Shown piece after piece: positions 45,120-54,407 of a DNA stretch of 64,000 nt (positions within the stretch are counted from its first letter, which is position 1; every line of letters begins with the position of its first letter). The notes beneath the pieces were generated by a model that was not told where the DNA came from, searched no databases, and saw only the letters and a list, made by a program, of their open reading frames with translations. Made by a program: the position numbers and the translations under genes. Source of the stretch: DATBGO01 sp963785765 (lineage in GTDB: Bacteria > Actinomycetota > Actinomycetes > Streptosporangiales > Streptosporangiaceae); the NCBI GenBank assembly GCA_963785765.1, contig CAWAWM010000004.1:434001-498000 (forward strand), in the 5' to 3' direction.

Positions 45120-46166
45120 TCAGCGGCCGCGGTAGTCGCGGACCGCCATCCTGGGGCCGCGGCGCGGCGGACGGGCGCCGCTCAGCTCGATCAGCCGGGC
45201 AGCGCGATGCCGGTGCCCCGGGTACGGAGCCAGCAACTCCAGCATCCCTGCGTCGTCCACGATCCGCCCGGCCAGCGCCCACCCGACCGCGGCAGGCAGG
45301 CTGTAGTCGCCCACGCTCACCGCGTCCGCGTCACCGCAGGCCCGCTGCCGCACCTCGGCCGAGGTCCACGGTCCGATGCCGGGCAGGGCCCGCAGACGGC
45401 GATCGGCCTCGGTGGCCGCCAGCTCGCCGATCTCCTCCAGCCGCCCGGCCACCGAAGCGGCTCCGGCGATGGTCCGCGCGCGGACGGCCTCCACCCCGGC
45501 CTGGTGCCACTCCCAGGACGGGAGCCGCGACCAGACCCGGGCCGGCGGGAACACCCGCATGCCGGCCGGGGCAGGCCCGGGAGCAGGCAGGCCGTGCCTG
45601 AGCAGCAGGACCCGCCAGGCCCGATGGGCCTCCAGCCCGACGACCTTCTGCTCGAGCACGGCGGGGACCAGCGCTTCGAGCACCCGGGCCGAGCGCCCGA
45701 TCCGCGTTCCGCGATGCCGGCTGGCCAGCTCGCGCAGCAGCGGGTGCACCGGTACGAAGCCCGCTGGGTCGTCCGCGGCGCCCAGTAGGCCGGGCAGCTG
45801 ATCGAGCAGCCAGGCGGCACCGGGTCCCCAGGCGGTTGCGCCGACGACGGTACCGGCATCATTGTCGTGGCGGGCACGGTTGTCGCGGGGGCCAGATTCT
45901 TCGCCGGCCGCGCAGCCGGTGCTCACCCGGACGGTGCTTGCGCGGACGGTGCTTGCGCGGACGGTGCTTGCGCGGACGGTGCGCACGCTGATGGTGCCGG
46001 GGCCCGCCGGGGTCAGCGAGGTCCGCCACACCGCTCCGGTCGCATCGATCCGGAACGCCGGGTCGCGCGGTCCGCGCCGGTGCACGGACAGGATCGTCGG
46101 CACGTCGACCGGATACGGGGCCCGCCATTCCCGCTTCAGCGGCCCGTCCGGCCCCACGATGCTCAT
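45120..46166 (-). CDS. AlkA-type DNA-3-methyladenine glycosylase (HhH-GPD)
   Basis: A 348-residue base-excision enzyme. An N-terminal AlkA-like region (KREWRAPYPVDVPTILSVHRRG) precedes the HhH-GPD core (LEALVPAVLEQKVVG; hairpin LRALPGIGPWTSAEV; catalytic Asp in VSVGDYSLPAAVGWAL). A 15-bp repeat (45931-45975) encodes VRAST units within a disordered insertion at about residues 62-85. The start at ATG 46166 gives the family N-terminus. It follows the nucleotidyltransferase gene by 34 nt. A second, unrelated alkylation glycosylase is at 7641. Confidence 0.88.
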   Translation of the reverse strand: MSIVGPDGPLKREWRAPYPVDVPTILSVHRRGPRDPAFRIDATGAVWRTSLTPAGPGTISVRTVRASTVRASTVRASTVRVSTGCAAGEESGPRDNRARHDNDAGTVVGATAWGPGAAWLLDQLPGLLGAADDPAGFVPVHPLLRELASRHRGTRIGRSARVLEALVPAVLEQKVVGLEAHRAWRVLLLRHGLPAPGPAPAGMRVFPPARVWSRLPSWEWHQAGVEAVRARTIAGAASVAGRLEEIGELAATEADRRLRALPGIGPWTSAEVRQRACGDADAVSVGDYSLPAAVGWALAGRIVDDAGMLELLAPYPGHRHRAARLIELSGARPPRRGPRMAVRDYRGR

Positions 46167-46200
46167 GGCGGCGGACACCTGCGCGGCGCCTGGCCGGCCC

Positions 46201-47349
46201 TCAGGCGTCCGTGGAGAACCGGATGGCGGTCGGCCCGAGGTCAACGCCGGGCCAGACCCGCAGCCCGCAGCACAGCTCGTTCCCCTCGCCGATACGAGCA
46301 TCGTCGGCGATCACCACCCGGTCCAGCCGTGCGCCGGCACCGATACAAGCCCCGCGGCCGACCACGCTGTCGGTGATCACCGCGCCCGCGCCGACCTGCG
46401 CGCCGTCGAAGAGCACTGTCCCAGCGACCTGCGCGCCATCGGCGATGACGCAGCCGGTTCCCACCGTGGTGCCGCCGCCGACCTTGGCCCCGGGCGCCAC
46501 GACCGCACCGGGCAGCAGCAGGGCAGGGCCGCTGGGACCCGGCAGCGCCGAAGAGGCCAGCGCGCCGAGAACAAGATCGCAGGAGCCCTGCACGAATGCC
46601 TCCGGCGTTCCGACGTCCAGCCAGTATGCGGTGTCGACGAAGCCGAGGACCAGATCTCCGGCCGCGATCAGGCCGGGGAAGGTCTCGCGCTCGACCGAGA
46701 CGACCCGGCGTTCCGGGATCTGGTCGATGACCGCCCGGGTGAACACGTAGCAGCCGGCGTTGATGCGGTTGGTGACGGGATCAGGGGTCTTCTCAAGGAA
46801 CGCCGTCACCCGCCCTTCGGAGTCGGTCGGCACGCAGCCGAACCTGGCCGGGTCAGGAACCTCGACCAGATGCAGGGTCACTGCCGCGCCGGCCTTGCGA
46901 TGCAGTTCCACCTGGGCCGCCAGGTCGTGACCGGACAGGACATCGCCGTTCAGCACGACCACAGGATCGGCGGGGGCACTGTGCAGCCGGGACGCCGCGT
47001 TGCGGATACCGCCGCCGGTGCCGAGCGGGATGGGTTCCTCGATGTAATCGATCTGGAGGCCGAACGAGGCACCGTCGCCGAAACTCTCGGCGAACATCTC
47101 GGCGCGGTACGAGGTCGCCAGCACCACTCTCGTGACGCCGCTGGCCGCGGCCTTGGCTAGCTGGTGGGCGAGGAACGGGACGCCGGCCGTCGGCAGCAGC
47201 GGCTTGGGCGTGGTGATCGTCAGCGGGCGCAGCCGCGTCCCCTGCCCGCCGACGAGCAGGATCGCCTCGAGCCCGGCCGGCTCGGCGCGCCGCAGCCCGG
47301 TCGCGGCGGGCACATCGCCCGGCACATCGGTTGGCACATCGCTTGGCAT
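46201..47349 (-). CDS. Sugar-1-phosphate nucleotidyltransferase (mannose-1-phosphate guanylyltransferase type)
   Basis: 382 residues. The N-terminal nucleotidyltransferase domain has ILLVGGQGTRLRPLT, the Lys of TPKPLLP, VLNGDVLS and the GFVDTAYWLDVGTPEAF motif. A C-terminal left-handed beta-helix of hexapeptide repeats follows (VVAPGAKVGGGTTVGTG). The pairing with a phosphomannomutase elsewhere in the window and the actinobacterial order favours GDP-mannose synthesis from mannose-1-phosphate. Glucose-1-phosphate or other sugars cannot be excluded. Near the N-terminus DVP units form a 12-bp repeat. It is 11 nt downstream of the GT4 gene. Confidence 0.87.
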   Translation of the reverse strand: MPSDVPTDVPGDVPAATGLRRAEPAGLEAILLVGGQGTRLRPLTITTPKPLLPTAGVPFLAHQLAKAAASGVTRVVLATSYRAEMFAESFGDGASFGLQIDYIEEPIPLGTGGGIRNAASRLHSAPADPVVVLNGDVLSGHDLAAQVELHRKAGAAVTLHLVEVPDPARFGCVPTDSEGRVTAFLEKTPDPVTNRINAGCYVFTRAVIDQIPERRVVSVERETFPGLIAAGDLVLGFVDTAYWLDVGTPEAFVQGSCDLVLGALASSALPGPSGPALLLPGAVVAPGAKVGGGTTVGTGCVIADGAQVAGTVLFDGAQVGAGAVITDSVVGRGACIGAGARLDRVVIADDARIGEGNELCCGLRVWPGVDLGPTAIRFSTDA

Positions 47350-47360
47350 GAGCAGCGAGA

Positions 47361-48497
47361 CTACTCGCGGCCCTGGGCGGCCGCACGCTCGTATGACGCA
47401 CGATGCGCCTCAGCCGACGCCGCCCAGGTGAATTCCAGCGCCCTGGCATGACCAGCCGCGCCCAGGGCCTCCCGCCGCGCCGAGTCTTCGAGCAGTGCCC
47501 GCAGGCTCGCCTCGATGCTGTCGGCGTCCGGTTCGGTGTACGCGACCGCGTCACCGCCGACTTCAGGAAGCGACGTCTTATGGGTGGTCAGGACCGGGGC
47601 GCCGCAGGCCATGGCCTCCAGCACCGGCAGCCCGAAACCCTCGCTGGTGCTCGGGAACGCGACCACCAGCGCTCCGCCGAGGAAGCCAGGCAGGTCGGTG
47701 AAGTGCAGGTAGCCAGGGCGCACGACGCGCAGGTGCGCCGGGATCGCCGCGACGGCATCGTCCACTTCCTCGCTCCACCCGCTGCCGCCCGCCAGGACCA
47801 GCGCGGGCGGCTCCGCCATGCCGGTGACGGCAGCCGCCCAGCCGCTGATCAGGGCGGGGATGTTCTTGCGAGGCTCGAGCGTGCCCAGGTAGGCGACGTA
47901 CGGCTTGTCGTGCAGCCCGAGCCGCCCCGAGACCTGGCGGACCTGGGCCTGAGTCGGCTGGTGGAAGCGCGCGTGGTCAACACCGTGGTAGGCGACGTCG
48001 ATCCTGGTCGGATCGGCGCCCAGGGTGCGGACCAGCTCGTCCCTGGTGGCCTTGGACGGCACGATGAGGCGGGTGGCCCGGCGCGCCGAGGTGCGGATCG
48101 CCGACTTGTAGAAGGTCGCGGTGACCGGGCTGTGCGCATCGGGCTCAGTGAAGAACGTGAGGTCGTGAATGGTGACCACGCTCGGTGCGCCCGGCCGCAG
48201 CGGCATCGAATAATGCGGCAGGTGGATGACATCCGCGTTGACTTGCTGCGCGACCAGCGGCAGTCCGCTCTGCTCCCAGGCCAGCCTGGCCGGCCGGTGC
48301 GCGATGGCGGGCGGCCCGGCCACGATCCTGGCGTCGGGGATCAGCCGTTCGTACCGTTCCTCGTCGGCACGCTGGCAGGCCACTGCCAGCTCCGTCCCGG
48401 CCGCGTCGAGCGCACTGACCAGCCCATCGACGTAACGGCCTAGCGCACCGCGGTCCGCGGGCACGGCAGTCGCGTCTATCAGAACACGAGGCGACAC
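47361..48497 (-). CDS. Glycosyltransferase family 4 (GT-B)
   Basis: A 378-residue GT-B enzyme: VLIDATAVPADRGALGRYVDGL at the N-terminus, VVTIHDLTFF, LIVPSKATRDELVR, then the GT4 donor-binding part (YLGTLEPRKNIPALISGW, EGFGLPVLEAMACGAPVLT). It probably transfers mannose or another hexose to an envelope or glycan acceptor. GTG 48497 is chosen because AAAGGAG lies 11 nt upstream and the Rossmann strand starts right after; GTG 48521 is possible. It heads an operon with the nucleotidyltransferase and AlkA-like genes. Confidence 0.88.
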   Translation of the reverse strand: MSPRVLIDATAVPADRGALGRYVDGLVSALDAAGTELAVACQRADEERYERLIPDARIVAGPPAIAHRPARLAWEQSGLPLVAQQVNADVIHLPHYSMPLRPGAPSVVTIHDLTFFTEPDAHSPVTATFYKSAIRTSARRATRLIVPSKATRDELVRTLGADPTRIDVAYHGVDHARFHQPTQAQVRQVSGRLGLHDKPYVAYLGTLEPRKNIPALISGWAAAVTGMAEPPALVLAGGSGWSEEVDDAVAAIPAHLRVVRPGYLHFTDLPGFLGGALVVAFPSTSEGFGLPVLEAMACGAPVLTTHKTSLPEVGGDAVAYTEPDADSIEASLRALLEDSARREALGAAGHARALEFTWAASAEAHRASYERAAAQGRE

Positions 48498-48577
48498 GAC
48501 CTGTCCGGCTCCTTTCAGCACGGCCCTGTTAGGCGCGACGAGACGATCCGGAGGCGAGCTTCACTCACGATGTCCCG

Positions 48578-48920
48578 TCAGGTCTGAGCGTACGCCCTCC
48601 ACCTCAGCGCCGTGTCCGCGCAAGACAGCCAACGGCGGGGTGAGCAGGCCGGCGATGGCGACGCCGACGGCGACGGGGTCGCACCCGTGCGCCCGCCGGA
48701 GCTGGTGCTGCCCTGCGCAGCCTTGCTCGCATTGTCCAGCGCCGCCTTCATCTTGGCGATGTCACGCCCGTAGGCCGCGAAATTGCCGCTCCGCAGGTCA
48801 GCCTGGGCCGTGGCGTACAGCGCCTCCGCCTGCCTGAGGTACTGCAGCACGGTCGACGTGGCGGCCGGCTGGTGCTGCCCGGCGACGGGCTGACCGGCGA
48901 CGTCGGCGCGGTCACCCGGA
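48578..48920 (-). other. Displaced C-terminal segment of the UPF0182 protein
   Basis: After a linker, this frame encodes TVLQYLRQAEALYATAQADL and RSGNFAAYGRDIAKMKAALD, the coiled segment normally ending UPF0182 proteins, then a Ser/Pro tail. It lacks its own ribosome-binding site, so it belongs to the gene above through a -1-type break. Confidence 0.75.
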
Positions 48921-51567
48921 GCGCTTGCGCCAGCGAGTCGGCCAGTGTCGGCGAGAACCCGACCTGACCGTTGTAGTAGACCAGCACCTGTTGCAGCGTG
49001 GGGTAGGACCCGCCGTTGCCCGCCGCGGACTGGGATACGTAAACCGGCTCGAAGTACATCAGGCCGCCGCCCACGGGCAGCGTGATCAGGTTGCCCAGGG
49101 TTACCTTGGAACCGCCCTGGCGCAGCAAGGTCAGCTGCGAGGCGACCCGGGAGTCGGACTCGAAGTCGTTCTGGACCTGTCCAGGCCCCCTGATCGCGGT
49201 GTCCTGCGGCAGCTGCAGGATCCTGATCGTGCCGTAGTCCGGGCTCAGCGGGTTGCTATCCACCCCCATGAACGCGGCGAGGTTGGCCCGCCCGCGCGGG
49301 GTGAACGTAGTCATCAGCGAGAACTCCGGCCCGTTGGCGTACCCCGGCATCGTCATCGTCAGGTAGTACGGCGGCTGGCTCGACTGACCCTGCGCCGTCC
49401 CGCTCGGGTCGATCGGCACCGCCCAGAAGTTCTGGCCCTGGTAGAACTCCTGAGCCTGCTCGACGTGGTACTGGGTGAGGATCTGGCGCTGCACCTCGAA
49501 CAGCACCGGCGGGTAGCGCAGATGCGGCTTGAGGTCGGCGGGGATGGCGCTGGCCGGCTTGATCACGCCGGGGAACGCCTTCTCCCAGGTGTCGAGCACC
49601 GGATCGTTGCCGCCCCACCGGTACAGCGTGACGGCCCCCGTGTAGGCGTTAACGACCGCCTTGACGGAGTTCCTGATGTAGTTGACCTGGCCGGTCGTGC
49701 CGGCCGCCGAGCCGTTCAGGCTGTAGCTGTTGGACGTGGCCTGCTGCAGGCTCAGCCGCTGCGAGTACGGGTAGTTGTCCGTGGTGGTGTAGCCGTCCAC
49801 CACCCACAGGATCTGACCGCCCGAGATGACCGGATACGGGTTGCCGTCCAGGGTCAGGAACGGCGCGACCTTGGCCACCCTGGAGACCGGGTCCCGGATA
49901 TACATGATCTTTGAGTTACCGTCGATGGCCCCGGACAGCAGGATGTTGACCTCGCGGAACTTGATCGCATAGAGCAGCCGGTTGAGCGGCGAGCCGATCG
50001 GGACGCCGCCACCGCCGGTGTAGGTCGTGTTCACCTGGCCGCTCGCGCTCTGGCTGCTCGGGTAGTCAAGCTCCTGCTGATGGCCGCCGACGATGGCGTA
50101 GCTCGTCTCCTGCTGGCCGAAGTAGACCCGGGGCTGGAACTGCCCGAGGGTGCCGCCCGGCGGGATGTTGCCCTCGGTGAAGGACGGGCTTCCGGCGGGC
50201 GTGGCCGCATTGGCGGTGGCCGCGACGAAACCGAAGCCGTGGGTGTACACGAGGTGACTGTTGATCCAGTTGCCCTGGCCGGCGGGCGGCCCGGCCATGT
50301 CGCGGACCCCGACGACCTGATCGACAGGCACGCTGCTGCCCGCTTGCGGGTACCTGTCGACTGACAGCACGTTGGCGAACTTGTAGTAGCCCTTGACCTG
50401 CTGAAGCTGCTGGAACGACGGCGAGACCACGCCCTGGTCGAGCAGCCGCACATCGGGCAGCGCCGCAGCCTGCTTGGCCAGTTGCGCCGCGGGCTCGGCC
50501 GATACCGCCGGGTACTGGGTGACCTGGACCCGGTTGAGCCCGTATGCGCTCCGGGTGCTGGCGATCTCGCGGTTCAGGTACGGCGTCTCCTTCGCGGCCT
50601 CGTTCGGCTTGACCACGAATTGCTGGATGATGGCCGGGTACACCCCGCCGATCAGCACCGCGGACAGCACCAGCAGGCCGAACCCGACCGCGGGCAGCAT
50701 CGAACTGCGGCGCAGCGCGCCGGCGAAGAACAGCGCGGCGCAGATCACCGCGATGATGGCCAGTACGGTCTTGGCGGGCAGCACCGCGTTGACGTCGGTG
50801 TAGGACGCGCCGGTGCGGACCACACCGCGCTGGGAGAAGTCGATGCCGTACCTGTCCACCCAGTACGCGATCGCCTTCAGCAGCACGAACACGCCAACGA
50901 GGACGAATAGCTGGGCCCGGGCGCCCTGCGTGGCCCGCTCCCCGCGCGGTTGCAGCCGCAGGCCGCCGTACAGGTAGTGCACCGCCGCGGCGGCGAGCAG
51001 CGACAGCAGCACGGCGGCGAACAGGTAGCTGAGCACCATCCGGATGAAGGGATAGACAAAGACGAAGAACGAGAGGTCCACGTGGAACTGCGGATCAGTG
51101 ATGCCGAAGCTCGTCCGGTTGGCGAACAGCAGCCAGGTGCGCCAGTTGCCGGCGGCAGTGAGGCCAGATACCAAGCCGATCAGGCCGAGGACCACCCCGA
51201 GCATCAGCCGCCGGTGCGGATCGATCACGAGCCGGTAGGCCTCCAGGCCCTGCTGTTCCGACGAAGTCGGACGGTAGGTCGGCCGCAGCCGGTAGGCGAG
51301 CCAGATATTGAAGCCGATCACCGCCGACATGAACACGGCGGTCACGATGAACAGCGCCCACTTCGTGCCGTAGGTGGTACTGAAGACCGATGTGTAGCCG
51401 ATTGAGTGGAACCAGAGGAAGTCTGTCGACACCCCGGCCGCGATGGTGACGATCACGATCAGCGCGATCAGCGCGACGACCGCCGGGACGACGTACCGCG
51501 TCCAGCGGGGCAGAACGATGGGCCGGCCACCGGTCGGCCTTGGCTGGCCAGCAGATCGGAAGGCCAC
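48748..51567 (-). CDS. UPF0182 family membrane protein (C-terminus frameshifted)
   Basis: 939 residues as read. Seven transmembrane helices lie in the first 300 residues and a large extracytoplasmic domain follows, with the UPF0182 hallmarks TDFLWFHSIGYTSVF, ITDPQFHVDLSFFVF and LPVGGGLMYFEPVYV. The function is unknown. Near 48915 the frame leaves the family C-terminus and ends in an Arg-rich stretch at 48748, whereas another frame carries the expected helical C-terminal segment. One additional G in CTCCGGGTGACC would restore it. The gene is upstream of the GT4 gene on the same strand. Confidence 0.9.
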   Translation of the reverse strand: MAFRSAGQPRPTGGRPIVLPRWTRYVVPAVVALIALIVIVTIAAGVSTDFLWFHSIGYTSVFSTTYGTKWALFIVTAVFMSAVIGFNIWLAYRLRPTYRPTSSEQQGLEAYRLVIDPHRRLMLGVVLGLIGLVSGLTAAGNWRTWLLFANRTSFGITDPQFHVDLSFFVFVYPFIRMVLSYLFAAVLLSLLAAAAVHYLYGGLRLQPRGERATQGARAQLFVLVGVFVLLKAIAYWVDRYGIDFSQRGVVRTGASYTDVNAVLPAKTVLAIIAVICAALFFAGALRRSSMLPAVGFGLLVLSAVLIGGVYPAIIQQFVVKPNEAAKETPYLNREIASTRSAYGLNRVQVTQYPAVSAEPAAQLAKQAAALPDVRLLDQGVVSPSFQQLQQVKGYYKFANVLSVDRYPQAGSSVPVDQVVGVRDMAGPPAGQGNWINSHLVYTHGFGFVAATANAATPAGSPSFTEGNIPPGGTLGQFQPRVYFGQQETSYAIVGGHQQELDYPSSQSASGQVNTTYTGGGGVPIGSPLNRLLYAIKFREVNILLSGAIDGNSKIMYIRDPVSRVAKVAPFLTLDGNPYPVISGGQILWVVDGYTTTDNYPYSQRLSLQQATSNSYSLNGSAAGTTGQVNYIRNSVKAVVNAYTGAVTLYRWGGNDPVLDTWEKAFPGVIKPASAIPADLKPHLRYPPVLFEVQRQILTQYHVEQAQEFYQGQNFWAVPIDPSGTAQGQSSQPPYYLTMTMPGYANGPEFSLMTTFTPRGRANLAAFMGVDSNPLSPDYGTIRILQLPQDTAIRGPGQVQNDFESDSRVASQLTLLRQGGSKVTLGNLITLPVGGGLMYFEPVYVSQSAAGNGGSYPTLQQVLVYYNGQVGFSPTLADSLAQALRVTAPTSPVSPSPGSTSRPPRRPCCSTSGRRRRCTPRPRLTCGAAISRPTGVTSPR

Positions 51568-51736
51568 GCCCTCCCCCTTAAGTCACCTCGGCCATGAGGT
51601 AGCGAGCGGCATATCGAGGTCCATGCCGCACCGGCCAGCCGCACGGATGTGCGCTACCTGTCGCAACTTACCGGTCATCGCCAAGGTTCCCGAACCAATC
51701 CGGTGATGAACGTGGCCGGAAGGCCCGCGGGGCCGG

Positions 51737-52768
51737 TCAGCAGGACGGCACCGGCCGGCCCGCCTTCAGCGCCCGTAGTGCGCTGACTGCGCCGGCGAGG
51801 TTGTTCACCTTGACCAGTCGCAACCCGGCCGGCACCGCTCCGGCGGTGTCGGGACAGTTGGCGGCGGGGGTCAGGAAGACGGTAGCCCCGGCGGCCCGCG
51901 CCCCGACCATTTTCTGCTGGATGCCACCGATCGGATCGACGGTGCCATCCGCCTCGATCTCTCCGGTGCCCGCGATGAACTTGCCTCCGGTCAGGTTAGC
52001 CGGAGTGATCTTGTCGATGATGCCCAGCGCGAACATCAGGCCCGCGCTCGGGCCGCCGATGTCTCCGATCTTGATCTTCACGGTGAAGGGGAAGATGAAG
52101 CTCTCCGCCACCTGGACGCCCACGACCGCCTGGCCGGAGACATTCGCAGTCACCAGGCGGATGTGCAGGATCTGGCCGTGCCTCTTGATCGTCAGTACTA
52201 CCGGCGCCCCCGGCAGGCCCTGCCGGATCAGCACGCCGGCGTCGGCGTGGCAGCTCACTGGCGCGCCGTTGACGGCGGCTATCACGTCGCCCTTGTGCAG
52301 CACCCCATAGGCGGGCAGGCCCTTCTCCACGACCTGGACAGTGTCCACCGTCGTGAAGCTGATCCGCAGCTGGCAGAGTGCCGCCGCGGTGGCGCTCTGC
52401 TGTGAGTCCACCATCTCGGCCGTGTCCTGCTGCGCGACCTGCTGCTGGGACTGGCCCGGAGTGAAGATCTCCTGGGCGGGGACCACCGCGTCCTGCGGGC
52501 TTAGCCAGGCCCGCAGGGCGGCGAGGATGTTGAAACCGGATCCGGGCCCGCCGATGAAGGACACCGTCACCATGTTGAGATGGCCCTTGACCGGATAGGT
52601 CGGGTGCCCGCTGATCTGGATCAGCGGCTGTCCGCTCAGGCTGCCCAGCGTGTTAAGCGTCGGCCCGGGGGTCAGCGCGACGTAGGGGACAGGCGCGAGG
52701 ACGGCGACCACCAGGGCGGCCAGCACCCCGGCTCCGGCCACCAGCAGGGTCACGACGCGGCGGGACAT
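51737..52768 (-). CDS. PDZ/Lon-type (YlbL) membrane-anchored serine protease
   Basis: A 343-residue protein: one N-terminal helix (residues 6-27), a PDZ domain (about 120-205, LPAYGVLHKGDVIAAVNGAPV) and a Lon-type protease domain. The catalytic Ser is in GDIGGPSAGLMFALG and the catalytic Lys in GGIQQKMVGARAAG, a Ser-Lys dyad. Homologues such as B. subtilis YlbL take part in envelope quality control. It is 9 nt downstream of moaE. Confidence 0.92.
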   Translation of the reverse strand: MSRRVVTLLVAGAGVLAALVVAVLAPVPYVALTPGPTLNTLGSLSGQPLIQISGHPTYPVKGHLNMVTVSFIGGPGSGFNILAALRAWLSPQDAVVPAQEIFTPGQSQQQVAQQDTAEMVDSQQSATAAALCQLRISFTTVDTVQVVEKGLPAYGVLHKGDVIAAVNGAPVSCHADAGVLIRQGLPGAPVVLTIKRHGQILHIRLVTANVSGQAVVGVQVAESFIFPFTVKIKIGDIGGPSAGLMFALGIIDKITPANLTGGKFIAGTGEIEADGTVDPIGGIQQKMVGARAAGATVFLTPAANCPDTAGAVPAGLRLVKVNNLAGAVSALRALKAGRPVPSC

Positions 52769-52777
52769 GGGGGAAGA

Positions 52778-53200
52778 CTACGCGCTGTTTACCCACTCGC
52801 TGTCGCCGCCGCTGAACACCTGATGCTTCCAGATCGGCACGGTCGCCTTGAGCTCGTCGATCAGGGCGCGGCAGGCATCGAACGCCGTATCGCGGTGCAC
52901 GCAGGACGCTGCCACCACAACCGCCAGTTCCCCCACCGCCAGGTCGCCCACCCGGTGCACGGCCGCCAGGGCCAGGACGTCGTAGCGGGCCGCCACCTTC
53001 TCGGCAACTCGCCGGAGCTCGGCGGCCGCGGACGGATGCGCGCTGTAGGAGAGCCGAACGACGCCACGGCCATGATCGTGATCCCGGACGGCCCCAGTGA
53101 ACAGCGCGATCCCTCCGGCGGCCGGGTCCATTACTGCGTCCTGCACCTCGTCGACCGAGAGCGGGACGTCCCGCAACTCGGCCAGCCTGATCACGTTCAT
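52778..53200 (-). CDS. moaE: Molybdopterin synthase catalytic subunit MoaE
   Basis: A 140-residue large subunit of molybdopterin synthase, which puts the dithiolene sulfurs on precursor Z using thiocarboxylated MoaD. Conserved parts: GGIALFTGAVRDHDHGR, VHRVGDLAVGELAVVVA, HRDTAFDACRALIDELK and the C-terminal active-site VPIWKHQVFSGGDSEWV with its Lys residues. No moaD is adjacent. It lies between the reductase-fold gene and the PDZ protease gene. Confidence 0.94.
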   Translation of the reverse strand: MNVIRLAELRDVPLSVDEVQDAVMDPAAGGIALFTGAVRDHDHGRGVVRLSYSAHPSAAAELRRVAEKVAARYDVLALAAVHRVGDLAVGELAVVVAASCVHRDTAFDACRALIDELKATVPIWKHQVFSGGDSEWVNSA

Positions 53201-53223
53201 CTCGCAAAATTACCGTGACCGGC

Positions 53224-54342
53224 TCAGGTACCACGGCGGCGCCGTCGCGCCCGGCGGACGATCGCGGCCGTTCCGATCACGGCGACCGTCGCACCAGCCG
53301 CTGTTATCGTCGCGTCCTTCTTGTCCAGCCAGCGGCTGGCCACCGCATGGTGACCGGACCGCACGGCCAGCAGCTCTTGCAGGGCCTCGGCGTTGCCGAA
53401 CGCCGGTCGCCATCCAGCCGCCCGCAGCGCCGCACAGTCGACCACCCACGGATAGACGACGAAATGCAGATCGGTCACGGGCGCCGGGGTGACGCCCGCC
53501 CGGTGCAGGCGCTGAGCAGTGCGCAGCGTAAGGCCGGCCGGGAGCTCGATCCTGCGCAGCCCGGAAAGCTCCTCCACTTCCGCCTGTTCCAGCCACCCGT
53601 CGCAGCCCACCGCGAACTGACCGGTCACCTCGCCCGCCGCCGCGAGCTCGAGGGCCGAGACCAGGTCATCGACATGGCAGAACTGCCAGGCCGCGGCGCA
53701 GCCTTTCACCGCCAGCAGCCTGGGCGCCTCGAAGTGCCTGGTCACCAGGGTGTCGATGCCTTCACCGACCAGCGCGGCAGGCCGCACGACAGTGATCGCC
53801 ATCCCCGGGTTGGTACGCGGCGACCGCTGCGCGAGATGCTCGATTTCCAGCAGGTCGCCGACAACGCTGCCATCCGATTCAGCGCGTAGCGGCGCGGCCT
53901 CCTCCAGCGGCACCGGGTTATCCGGCCGCGCCCCGTACACCATCGCGCTGGTGACCAGCACCACCCGGCCGACCCGCCCGGCGGCGGCCGCGGTCAGCAC
54001 GGTCTGCGCGCCGCGGACGTTGAACGCCCGCCGCAACCGGTGATCCGAGTCGGGCGCGAGGTCCAGATCGGTATGCACGACGACGTCGACCCCCGACAAC
54101 CGGCCCGCCAGAGCCGGGTCGCGCACGTCGACGACACGCCAGGTAACTCCCGTCGCATCGCCCCGGTGGTCGTCGATGGCGACCACCCGGCCGACCCGGG
54201 TCGAGGCGGCCAGCCGCATCGTGAGCGCGTGGCCAACGCCATGCGCCGCTCCGGTCACCGCGACTACTGGCCGCCGGCGCCGGGCGCCGGACCGCCCGTC
54301 CGGACTTTGCCCTTGGCGAACCTGGGCATCTCGGTTGCTCAC
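53224..54342 (-). CDS. NAD-dependent epimerase/SDR-fold protein without YxxxK
   Basis: A 372-residue extended SDR-fold protein: the nucleotide loop is VTGAAHGVGHAL, Asp-containing VVAIDD follows, then VDVVVHTDLDLAPD, NVRGAQTVLTAAAA and VLVTSAMVYGARPDN. Where extended SDRs carry catalytic YxxxK, this protein has SVVGDLLEIEHLA, so it may be non-catalytic or use other residues. A C-terminal hydrophobic stretch with a polybasic end could be a membrane anchor. GTG 54342 has GGGAG nearby. It is divergent from the DUF2342 gene and 23 nt ahead of moaE. Confidence 0.8.
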   Translation of the reverse strand: MSNRDAQVRQGQSPDGRSGARRRRPVVAVTGAAHGVGHALTMRLAASTRVGRVVAIDDHRGDATGVTWRVVDVRDPALAGRLSGVDVVVHTDLDLAPDSDHRLRRAFNVRGAQTVLTAAAAGRVGRVVLVTSAMVYGARPDNPVPLEEAAPLRAESDGSVVGDLLEIEHLAQRSPRTNPGMAITVVRPAALVGEGIDTLVTRHFEAPRLLAVKGCAAAWQFCHVDDLVSALELAAAGEVTGQFAVGCDGWLEQAEVEELSGLRRIELPAGLTLRTAQRLHRAGVTPAPVTDLHFVVYPWVVDCAALRAAGWRPAFGNAEALQELLAVRSGHHAVASRWLDKKDATITAAGATVAVIGTAAIVRRARRRRRGT

Positions 54343-54407
54343 CGTGTAGGTCTCCCGGGATAACGTGGCGGACGTGACCCTTCCATCCTGCCTGAGAGGG
54401 AGCAAAC

